A stretch of 64,000 nucleotides of DNA from assembly GCA_964019055.1 (NCBI GenBank), contig OZ025214.1, forward strand, positions 12,223,163-12,287,162, in the 5' to 3' direction. The translations under genes and the position numbers were made by a program. Origin of the DNA: Anthopleura xanthogrammica (Eukaryota > Cnidaria > Anthozoa > Actiniaria > Actiniidae). The notes under the pieces are model-generated. The model made no database searches and was not told where the DNA came from. It saw nothing but the letters and a program-made list of their open reading frames with translations. Below, in pieces: positions 9,771-19,713 of the stretch (position 1 is its first letter; each line of letters opens with the position of its first letter).

Positions 9771-12700
9771 ATATATTTATTAATGGGTTAACACGAAATA
9801 CGCTGATTGCCTTAACATTTTGTCTTTTTATAGAGAGATCAGCCAACAAAATGCGAGTGGCTTCCGGTGGCAAAATATCCTGTCAGATGGAAGCAGTTAA
9901 GGTATATATTTTTCACAAACATTGCTCTAATGTCAAGTTCCACGAAAAGGCAAGAAGAATGTTGCATAGGCAAGTACCTATAAAGAGAATTCATAAAAGA
10001 TCTAGAAGATTCGGGAATGTGCTTTTTGTGCGAATGAATCATGAAGACGCTTATCTGCCAAATGGAACACGGAGTGCAAAGGGCCATTTTAATACTGATG
10101 GACGAGAGATGCCCGAACAAGAATCTGATCATGACAGCCATGTACAATCCGTACAGAAGCAAGCAGTAACATTAAGTGTTCCTGCTGAACTGTCGCTGTA
10201 CCTACATTCCGTGCAGGAGCGAGCACTAACATCAAGTGACTCTACTGAACTGCAGTTGTACGAAATCCCTGTACAAGAATCTAGCAGCCATGCACAATCC
10301 GTGCAGGAGCGAGCACTAACATCAAGTGACTCTACTGAACTGCAGTTGTACGAAATCCCTGTACAAGAATCTAGCAGCCATGCACAATCCGTGCAGAAGC
10401 GAGCAGTAACATTAAGTGACCCTACTGAACTGCTGTTCTACCAAATCCCTGTACAAGAATCTAGCAGCCATGCACAATCCGTGCAGAAGCGAGCAGTAAC
10501 ATTAAGTGACCCTACTGAACTGCAGTTGTACGAAATCCCTGTACAAGAATCTAGCAGCCATGCACAATCCGTGCAGAAGCGAGCAGTAACATTAAGTGAC
10601 CCTACAGAACTGCTGTTCTACCAAATCCCTCTACAAGAATCTAGCAGCCATGCACAATCCGTGCAGAAGCGAGCAGTAACATTAAGTGACCCTACTGAAC
10701 TGCAGTTGTACCAAATCCCTGTACAAGAATCTAGCAGCCATGCACAATCCGTGCAGAAGCGAGCAGTAACATTAAGTGACCCTACTGAACTGCAGTTGTA
10801 CGAAATCCCTCTACAAGAATCTAGCAGCCATGCACAATCCGTGCAGAAGCGAGCAGTAACATTAAGTGACCCTACAGAACTGCTGTTCTACCAAATCCCT
10901 CTACAAGAATCTAGCAGCCATGCACAATCCGTGCAGAAGCGAGCAGTAACATTAAGTGACCCTACTGAACTGCAGTTGTACGAAATCCCTGTACAAGAAT
11001 CTAGCAGCCATGCACAATCCGTGCAGAAGCGAGCAGTAACATTAAGTGACCCTACTGAACTGCTGTTCTACCAAATCCCTGTACAAGAATCTAGCAGCCA
11101 TGCACAATCCGTGCAGAAGCGAGCAGTAACATTAAGTGACCCTACTGAACTGCAGTTGTACGAAATCCCTCTACAAGAATCTAGCAGCCATGCACAATCC
11201 GTGCAGGAGCGAGCACTAACATCAAGTGACTCTACTGAACTGCAGTTGTACGAAATCCCTGTATAAGAATCTAGCAGCCATGCACAATCCGTGCAGAAGC
11301 GAGCAGTAACATTAAGTGACCCTACTGAACTGCTGTTCTACCAAATCTCTCTACAAGAATCTAGCAGCCATGCACAATCCGTGCAGAAGCGAGCAGTAAC
11401 ATTAAGTGACCCTACTGAACTGCTGTTCTACCAAATCCCTGTACAAGAATTTAGCGGCCATGCACAATCCGTGCAGGAGCGAACAGTAACATTAAGGGTC
11501 CCAACTGAGCATGATGAGCATGCTTATCTACTGGGTGCACAATCCTTGCAGCAGGAGGAAGCAGTAAGAGTAAGGTTCCCTACTGAGCATGATGAGCATG
11601 CTTATCACCAAGTTTAAAAAAGATATGTCCGTAGCATATTCCTATGTACAAGAATCTAACTACCTTGCATGAACTTGCATTAGTAGACCAGCTCAGGACT
11701 TTTGTTTGGATAGGAAAAATAAAACTAAAACCCAGATATATATACTCGCTTACTTTTAAGGAGTTTATTTACTTGGTGCAAGAAAAAAACTGAACTGATA
11801 GCCGAGATGAATGAATGAAGTGAACGAAGACGTCTTAGAAAATGTATTATATTAATTGTAATACAAACTAATATTTTTCTTAACTTAAGAAATATTTTGC
11901 TCAAATATTTCAATAGAAAATGTTTTTAGAATCATTTTTTCTCTTTGTATGCTTTAAGTATAAATTTTTTGCAAACTTGCCAGAGTACTTGAAATACAGT
12001 ATACTTTCAAGAATTGTAATGTGCTTTGCAATCATTAAATTTTAATTATTTTTAGTCCAATTATGTTTATCTCAAATGGCTGTAAAGAATCAATAAATAC
12101 ATAGTTACAAACAAATAGTTCTAATAATGAAATATTCTGATTTTGTACCACGCCAATTCAACTCAGTAACTTATGACTTATCGTTGCTTGTTTGTGTGAC
12201 TATTTATCTGTAGAATTTGATATGAATTGCATGCATTTACAGCCCTTCGCAATCACTATAGTGCTGTTTAGCTGTGACGTATTCCCGGGTCCAACTGCTC
12301 ACACACAAAACAAAAATCACTAAAATAAAGCGAAAAATGTTCTCACTGATTTAACCTCCATCTGAAACAATCAGAACTTTGGGCAACAAATCCTGTCACT
12401 AAAAAGAAATAAGAAAAATCTTTATAGAACTGATTTCCGTTTTCGACATGGAAGTCGTTTTTCCATACGTTTGACTTCATACTGAAATGCTCCATTGTTT
12501 TCGAATTCCTTACCCTCGAGTACTTTTCCTGACACAAAGAAAAACTTAGGAAAAAGCAACTAAGGAACTCGTTTTTTAATTAGTTTTTGCTTACTTTGAA
12601 ATCAATTGTTTGAGGGTCACTATTTACTCTTTATAACAATTTACCATCCATGTGGCTCTATTGAATAAAGAAGTCTAGAGGATCTCAGATGACCTTTTCG

Positions 12701-15700
12701 TAATTCTCCAATAGAAACCCTTCCAAATTTAGAATTTCGAAGGTTCTCGGCCTGCTATGTGACATGTTGACAAGGGCTATTGAATAGCATAGGGAATTCC
12801 CCTTGAGGGGAATCCCCATTATCAGGAGACGTTCTCCACCAATAGAAGCCTTTAAAAAGCTTTGACGTTTTCCAAATTAAATTATATAAAGCTTTGCTGC
12901 TGTTCATGAATCACACCCAAAAGAAGACACCTATCGAGTGGACTCGATAGAAACATGTACATCGCTTTCAAGCTTCCCTGAACTGGCTCTTCTTCTAAAG
13001 GTAAATCAATGTAGATTTCAGAAAATGTATCCATATCACAGCTTAAAGTATCTAGATATCTATCTATCTATTTTACTCGCAATCGCTAGAAAGAAGGCAA
13101 GGATTTTCCGTTCAGGGTTTATTGGTACATGGACCCTAAAACATATAAAGCGAAAAAATATATATCCGAAACGACAACTGTTTCAGTTTCTGGTTTAAAC
13201 TAATTCTATACACTACCAAGTAGTCCTTCGCGAATTTTTTTTTTTTTTTTCTGCCAAAGACATTTGCCTTCGTAACATCAACATTACGATATGCGACTCC
13301 TGCTGGTAATTTACTTAGAAATATACTGATGAATAATATCCAAAACTATCTGCCTTTCGTTTGGAAGTCAAATTTTTTCGTAACATATTTCATCTATGTG
13401 TTCTGTACAAAGCGTAGACCAAATCAATGGCGAACAATCGACAAGTATACTTGTATTTAATGAATTGGCTGGTATTCATTTAGAAATGTCGAGAATAGGC
13501 TTGCCTGCAGTAGGTTTTACCGCAACAGTTTTTATCCTCAGTTAACAATGACATAAAAAAGGCTTTCGACTTCGACTTTTTGTAGAAAACTTGCTTGATT
13601 CGGTTGAGAAATAAGAACTAAAACACGGAAGATTTTGTCATGCGAACCAAATATAAAATTTAAATAATATTTACTTAGACATGCATGGAAACGTGTACCT
13701 TGAGTGGGGTTTCCCCGAAAAAAATAATACCATGCATGACATCATAATTATATATTTATGATGCGAAACATCACGTGCACTACTCGTATTAGTTCAAGTT
13801 CAAGTTGTGGGACTGTAAAGCAGTAAATCAGAAAATTTACGATTTTTTGACATATATTTTTTTTACCTTTTTTTTTTTTTTTGGTTGGTTTGTTTATCTT
13901 TCTTTCAGCTTCTTTTTCTAACCGGATAATGCTGTTGTTTGTAGATCTAACGGTCTGATCTAACTTTAAATCAGTTTAATGATAGAGCTTGTTTGACTAT
14001 TACAACTCTGCTTCACTGATTAATTATGATGTGGACAATCCCCGTACTTGGAAAACCACTTGTTTAAAGTATAATACCAGCCGCAGTCTGGCGAGTGCAT
14101 TCAGCAGTCAGTCAGACCAAATCAATGGCGAACATTCGACAAGTCTACATCTACATCTACATTATTTATTTTATTTGCAACAATCCATGGATCATATATA
14201 GCAAATTTCGAACTGCAAGTTCTTGTATACTTCAAGTATACTTGTATTTAATGAATTGGCTGGTATTCATTTAGAAATGTCGAGAATAGGCTTTCCTGCA
14301 GTAGGTTTTACCGCAACAGTTTTTATCCTCAGTTAACGATGACATGAAAAAGGCTTTCGACTTCGACTTTTTGTACAAAAACTTGCTTGATTCGGTTGAG
14401 AAATAAGAACTAAAAGAAGATTTTGTCATGCGAACCAAACATAAAATTTAAGTAAAACTTAGATATGCATGAAAACATGTACCTTGAGTAAGGGGTTTCC
14501 CCGAAAACAATAATACCATGCATGACATCATAGCTATATATTTCTAACTAATCTAACTATTATTACCAATACTACTATTATTTCTAAACACCAAAATCAC
14601 GAAAGAATTCGTACATCTTTTGTTCAAACAGCATGAGGTTTCGAATAGCAAAAACGTCTATTGTGTCCTCTACACGAAATTATGCCCCTACTCGAGCTTT
14701 GCTGATTGGCTAAGGCGACATTATTTGGCAAGAAAGCAGTTCTAAATATAGACGATCTGAAAGAACGATAATTTACTCCTGAGCTAGATACGTGGGTTGT
14801 ATGCTCTGGGTAATGAGCTGCTGGTGGCATTTAATTCTTACTTCTGTGTTAAATTTGAAAGGGGTCTATACTCTTAAAAGGCTTTAAAATATCTGATAGA
14901 AGGCTTTCGTACTAATATAAAACCATTTGCCTGAGTTTCTTTTCAGGTCAGTTTTATACGCCATGCGGCGAGATTGGACAACCTGTTCCAAGCCAAAAAT
15001 GAGCATCATGGATCTCCCCTACAAGACTCACGATGAATTATCTAAAATCCTGGATCCCGATGGCGCAAAGAGTTGGAAACAGTTGGTCTCTCTGATGACA
15101 GTCTATACAGCAAAAGATGTCAAAATGATCGAAACAGAGGGAAGCAAGCCTGGAATGAGCTGCACACTGCAATTACTGCAAGACATGGATAACAGAGACT
15201 ACACTGTGCATGAGTTGAAATATATTATCAAATTGTCAGGCAATGAGAAGGCTCTGAGATGTTTACTGGACGGTAAAGATGACGGCTCTTTGACCAACTT
15301 GACAACATTCTACCCCCACTCCACCCCAGATAAATTATCATTCAAGTCAATAGAGGCTTTGCACCATCACGTGATGGCAGCCATGACAGGAGGCAGGAAC
15401 AATTGGTCTAATCTGATTTACATGAGAAAAAAATCCAGTTTCCAAGGGGGAAAGACTCTATTGTTGTGCCTCCTGTCATAGCTACCATCACGTGATGGTG
15501 CAAAACCTCTATACCAATTTGGAAAGGGTCATATGTCAATACAAATATAATGAGTGAGTTTGGAGAATGGTTTTCCATTTCAGACCGTACCACTCATATG
15601 TCACTAGCAAAGAATTCACGGTCTTCAGAGCACTCAGTAATGCAATATACTTTTTATCGTCAATTCGGATTGTTTTATCTTATAGGGTTGGATGACGAGT

Positions 15701-17928
15701 CTTTGATACAAGAAGATGCCATACATGAAGATACCATACATGAAGATACCACACATGAAGATACCACACATGAAGATACCATACATGAAGATACCATAAC
15801 TGGTCTTAAAAGAAAAGTACGTATATTTTATCTAAATGCTTAACAAACCTGCAAAGTTACTCTCTTACTTAGTTGAGTGTAGGAACACAAGAGAAAACGT
15901 TTGCGCATATGTGCACTTTAACGCGTCTCATATAAATTCAATCAAGATACTTAACTGTTAATAAACACAGTAAGAATAAGCTTTATATTGTTAAAGCAAT
16001 GACTGCCAGATTGAACATTTTCTAAAGCGCATTTATTGGAAATTCTTTAAGTTGGATTTGGATATTTCAACAACACAATGTGCCGTTTTCAAATAGTTTA
16101 CATATGGGCATACATAGTTTTCTCTTGTGGTGACTTTCAGCTTTCTTTTGGCTTTAAAATATTTACAAGTTCCACCGATCTGCAATGCAAGTGTAAGAAA
16201 CCCTTCATCTGAATAAATACACTTGAAAATTGGAGGATGGCTCAGCGAGCGTACGTATGCCAAGAAGAGGGAGGAGAAACAGAGACTGCGGTGTCCTAAT
16301 GTTCCTGCTTGTTCCTGTTTTCAGGAACTAGCGGGAACGTTAAAACCACGTATGTCAATGCACACGACAAGTATCAAGGAATGCAAGATCAAGACTGAGA
16401 TCCTAGTTATCGTTCAAGTTCATAATAGCTGAACAAAGAGCATGAATAGGATGTCAATGCACACGATAAGTATCAAGGAATGCAAGATCAAGACTGAGAT
16501 TCTGGTTATCGTTCAAGTTCATAATAGCTGAACAAAGAGCATGAATAGGATGTCAATGCACACGACAAGTATCAAGGAATTCAAGATCAAGACTGAGATC
16601 CTAGTTATCGTTCAAGTTCATAATAACTGAACAAAGAGCATGAATAGATAGGCAGGATAGACGGGTTGGAAGGATTGATGGAGGGATGAGTTAGGTTGAT
16701 AGAATGGAGTGCATGCATTGATGTTTAGGATAAGATCAATGAAAGGATGGATGGATACAAAGTTGAATGATTAGAGTATATGACATATGATACATCGAAT
16801 AGACCGGACGGTTGGGATAGATGGATAATGGATAAACGAATGGGTGTATGGTTGGATGATTGGGTTTTATGTTTATTTATTTTGTTTTAAACTTTATTTT
16901 GCTAGGGTAACATAATTAACCTCTCAGTTATCTAACTTATGGCCCTCGAAAGATAAAAAACTATAAGACTTGAAAAAAATTCAAAAGATAATACTCTATG
17001 TATTGGTGGGTGGATGGGATAAATGGATAACAGGATGGTTGCATGGATGGATGGATGGCTGGATAAATGAATTGATGGATGGGATGGATAGATGGATGTA
17101 TGAAACACCTTTCTCATGCTTTCATATTGTTTGATTTCACAGCGATACACCCGATCGCCACAGGAACTGGAAGAACCAAGTAACCTACACACCATGAAAA
17201 GGCATAAAACAAAGATACAAGATATGAGACATAATGAAGGCACCGAGAATAGCCAAACCCACATGTCAGGAACAAGAGAAACATTAATGAAAGACAGGCC
17301 CATTCATCAACCACCAGGCGACATAGGCCTGTGCAATCCAGAGTCAGGAACAGGAGGAACATTAAGAATGGAGGGGTCCATCCAACAACCATCAGGCGAC
17401 ACAGACCTGCGCAGTTCAGAGCCAGTAACAAGAGAAACTTCAAGAATGGACCACCCCATCCAACAACCATCAGGCGACACAGACCTGCGCAGTCCAGAGC
17501 CAGTAACAAGAGAAACTTCAAGAATGGACCACCCCCTCCTTCAACCATCAGGCGACATAGGCCTGCGCAGTCCAGAACCAGGAACAAAAGAAACTTCACG
17601 AATAGACCACCCCACCCATCAAAATAGTAGCGAGAGGATCGAATTGCATTTTCCTATTCAAGACACAATTGGTTTTAAAAAAGATCTTCACAAGAGATGC
17701 AACATTGAAAATTTGCCTTCAGAAAATGATGAAACTCAATACCATGATGTCCATGATAACAAATTTGCTAGAGCACCAATGCCCTGTCTTTCAGCCTCTA
17801 GTGGTCAAAGATTACCAACAGAACATGAGGATAACAAGCAAGAATTAGTAGCAACGTGGAGTCCAGCTTCAATTCCAAGATTGTTCATGTGGATGATAAG
17901 TTGTGGAAGTCAAGGTGAAGCTATATAG
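9706..17928 (+). CDS. Death-domain protein with in-frame tandem-repeat exons (model)
   Basis: Proposed exons: 9706-9731, 14947-15272, 15686-15816 and 17143-17928, total 422 aa. Junction phases agree throughout (2, 1, 0) and each intron is GT/AG. Exon 2 carries a Death domain, from about MDLPYKTHDELSKILDPDG through SWKQLVSLM to ALRCLLDG; the closest style is the MyD88/IRAK/NF-kB-type adaptor Death domain, which makes homotypic contacts in innate immune or apoptosis signalling. Exon 3 encodes about five copies of a six-residue HEDT-containing repeat. Exon 4 encodes three copies of a 26-residue repeat (GDTDLRSPEPVTRETSRMDH type) and a tail with RLPTEHEDNKQELV. No kinase, TIR or other catalytic domain is visible. 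The Death domain is solid; the first exon (MSSGEGEDG, 5.2 kb upstream) and the linking of exon 4 rest on phase compatibility only, and extra exons in 15.8-17.1 kb are possible. Confidence 0.55.
9851..11617 (+). CDS. Tandem 30-residue-repeat protein or alternative exon, interrupted by one stop
   Basis: Open from ATG 9851 for 471 codons to TAA at 11264-11266; the same frame then continues to TAA at 11615-11617. About 97 unique residues come first (basic, with HEDAYLPNGTRS), then 14 units of 90 bp encoding ESSSHAQSVQKRAVTLSDPT plus ELQLYEIPVQ or ELLFYQIPVQ, then a tail with PTEHDEHAY twice. The stop is a single C-to-T difference (CAA in sister units). A splice acceptor (TTTTTATAG) at 9837 precedes the ATG; from an alternative GTGAAG donor in the 9706 exon the frame would join in phase 1, making this a possible alternative exon of the Death-domain gene. 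The PTEHDEH motif recurs as PTEHEDN in the exon at 17143. Function unknown. Confidence 0.5.
10140..11500 (+). repeat. 90-bp coding minisatellite, 14 near-full units
   Basis: Exact 90-bp period. Units fall into types: an ancestral-looking QERALTSSDSTELQLYEIP type (units 1, 2 and 12), and QKRAVTLSDPTEL followed by QLYEIP or LFYQIP, which largely alternate, suggesting expansion by 180-bp dimers. A Val/Leu switch before the Gln (IPVQ or IPLQ) adds a third variable site. The array edges decay into unit-like remnants at 10140-10200 and 11460-11520. Confidence 0.95.
11618..13414. other. No gene recognised
   Basis: Intron or intergenic AT-rich DNA. It holds a 9-bp-arm palindrome at 12931-12950 (CTATCGAGTGGACTCGATAG) and an 86-codon open frame at 12938-13198 without family resemblance. 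Nothing firmer is seen. Confidence 0.5.
13415..13760. repeat. Direct duplication, copy 1
   Basis: Matches 14115-14545 nearly base for base (for example CAGTTTTTATCCTCAGTTAA, GGCTTTCGACTTCGACTTTT, GATTTTGTCATGCGAACCAA). Low divergence suggests a recent event within the intron of the Death-domain gene. Confidence 0.9.
14115..14545. repeat. Direct duplication, copy 2
   Basis: Second copy of 13415-13760, carrying an extra insertion of roughly 80-90 bp near 14148-14235 that includes TCTACATCTACATCTACAT. Confidence 0.9.
15349..15512. mobile_element. MITE with ~45-bp inverted repeats in the Death-domain intron
   Basis: ATAGAGGCTTTGCACCATCA...GCCATGACAGGAGGCA at the left is mirrored as GCCTCCTGTCATAGC...TGATGGTGCAAAACCTCTAT at the right. 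It begins 77 bp after the exon donor at 15273 and supplies part of the open frame that runs past that donor. Confidence 0.85.
15714..15803 (+). repeat. 18-bp coding tandem repeat
   Basis: About five copies of an 18-bp unit (CATGAAGATACCA core) encode a HEDTIH or HEDTTH run inside exon 3 of the Death-domain gene. The unit length is a multiple of three, so copy-number change keeps the frame. Confidence 0.9.
16347..16650 (+). repeat. ~101-bp minisatellite, three units
   Basis: GTCAATGCACACGACAAGTA begins units near 16351, 16452 and 16553; the unit ends in CTGAACAAAGAGCATGAATAG. Very little divergence between units. It lies in the last intron of the Death-domain gene. Confidence 0.92.
16640..17100. 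repeat. GGATGG-rich degenerate microsatellite tract
   Basis: Interrupted GGAT/GGATGA repeats on both sides of a plainer AT-rich stretch (16860-16990). It ends just before the acceptor of the exon at 17143. Confidence 0.7.
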
Positions 17929-18575
17929 TGCCATCTTTTCAATGCTATACTTCGTGATACCATCACCAACCAAAGCAAAACGCTAATCTACGAAGTTAAA
18001 ACTTTAAGATAGAGCTCAAAACATCAGAAAATAAAAACATTGACGAAAATTCATCGACAATCTACAAAGGGCTTTAAATCAATATTCAATTAAGCACAAA
18101 AATAAGGCCATTGGCCATTTTAAAATCTAGACTAGATTTAGGATTAAATTGGGCTTACTTTAAATATATTATGGTTCAAGCCAGGATTCATTATACTCAT
18201 TATATTATTTGAAATTTGTTGTCTGTGACTCTAAATTCTAACTAACTACTCATAAAAGTTTTTACCTGAGATAAATCTAGATTTTCAGGAGAGGTTTTTG
18301 ATATTTTGTATATATTGACTATGATATTCAGATTATTGAGTGGGAAATGAAATAACGAAATAACCGTTTCCTGAGTCGCTAAGCTTCTAAGGATGACACC
18401 TCAGTTTTGCAAATGTTCTCAATTCTGATTGGCTAATACTCTTTCTCAGATCAGCTGGAGATGATTTTCGGAGTATTCCGTAGTCATACGTTCTTACGTA
18501 ATCTAGATAAACTGACCAGTTTTTAAAAGCTATCACATTGATTTGGTAGTCTGGTTATCTTCACACTGCACAGGC
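17929..18575. other. No gene recognised
   Basis: Presumed 3' flank of the Death-domain gene; nothing identified beyond AT-rich sequence. Confidence 0.5.
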
Positions 18576-18714
18576 AATAGACCCCTTTCATGTGACGTCA
18601 AAGCAGCACAATTTAGAGAACAAAACAAAATAATTTTAATCTCGTGAGAATTTGAATCTATAGTTTTGTCGACAAATTGAGCTGTATTTCGATGTGCTGC
18701 CTAAGAGACTATAT
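18576..18714. mobile_element. GACGTCA-type MITE, copy 1
   Basis: Begins AATAGACCCCTTTCATGTGA; contains AACAAAACAAAATAA and TTTTAATCTC; ends near GATGTGCTGCCTAAGAGACT. Diverged copy of 18852-19007. Confidence 0.7.
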
Positions 18715-18851
18715 TAGTTATTTATAAATTATGACGTCATCTTTACCGATAACGTCATTACCACTGAGAAAATGGGAGAAAATTTGAATTTGAAATGGGA
18801 CAGCGGACAAATAGTGTTTTAGATTTTCTTAGCGAAAGCAAGTCTCGAAGC

Positions 18852-19007
18852 AATAGACCCCTTGCACGTGACGTCAGAGCAGCTCAAAACAACGTGACGT
18901 CACGTGACGTCAGAGGGCAAAACAAAATAACTTTAATCTCCTTAGAATCGGAACTTAATGTGTTTCCCTCAAAATTGAGCTGCATTCCGACGTGCTGCAA
19001 GGGGTCT
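18852..19007. mobile_element. GACGTCA-type MITE, copy 2
   Basis: Termini AATAGACCCCTTGCACGTGA and CGTGCTGCAAGGGGTCT are imperfect inverted repeats. The left part carries an internal duplication giving three TGACGTCA palindromes (near 18858, 18886-18904), two of them overlapping a CACGTG-like E-box. A solo right end of the family is at 57771-57812. Confidence 0.8.
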
Positions 19008-19145
19008 GTAACAGTGTATTAAAATGTTGCGCGCGGTTCTGATAAATAGTGTTTTTTGTCTGTCACAGAAACAATGATAGCCTTTCACTTTGGAGTTGAG
19101 TTATATTTCTATGTATGTATATATATTAAGAGCGGGAAATTCATT

Positions 19146-19200
19146 AATAGACCTTTTTAGCTCGGGCGTTTGTTTTGTACCTTTCAGACCACGTGTCATT
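19146..19200. repeat. Terminal fragment of AATAGACCTCTTT MITE
   Basis: AATAGACCTTTTTAGC...CAGACCACGTGTCATTC matches the terminus of the complete element at 63185-63352. A second fragment is at 21317-21376. Confidence 0.6.
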
Positions 19201-19713
19201 CCTTCTTATAAATCTACACGGTTACTAGAATCATTGGCGGTAGGAACCTTTGACACGATAAATCTTAATATTATCGTTCACAAAACGTGCGATGAACACG
19301 GATACGATATGGCCCAGGATTATACCATCAATGCCTGGATCGTTGTTTGCAGGTCTGACAGCCAGTAAGGCGCGATTACCTGGAGCAATTTTCTCTGCAA
19401 CTTGTATCGCGTTGAGACACAAGTTGCAAGAGGGTTTACACGGTGCAACGTTGCCAAAAGTGAAACGAATTCTTCTTTTGGCATCAATTGCTGCAACTTG
19501 ACTCGCAATATTTTTCAACTTGCACTGTACGTTACACGCCGCAATGTTCCATCGCGCCTGTAATCCCATTCGCACATATTTATGGACTTCTCAACACAGT
19601 CAAATGATGCGTTATATAGGAAAGTTGGGAGTTTACATGAACATGCTGTCTAATTCTTGTGATCAGTGCTTGATCAAGTGTTGATAGGATATATACCCAG
19701 AGAGAAAGATTTT

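Noticed and set aside
10140..11500. Possible silk, mucin or antifreeze-type repeat protein
   Set aside because: Composition (charged, Ser/Gln/Leu mix, no Cys, no Thr-Ala or Gly-Ala blocks) does not match those classes; no function assigned.
17114..17599. 161-codon minus-strand frame with Leu-rich repeats (LDCAGLCRLMV)
   Set aside because: It is the antisense shadow of the 78-bp coding repeat in the Death-domain last exon.
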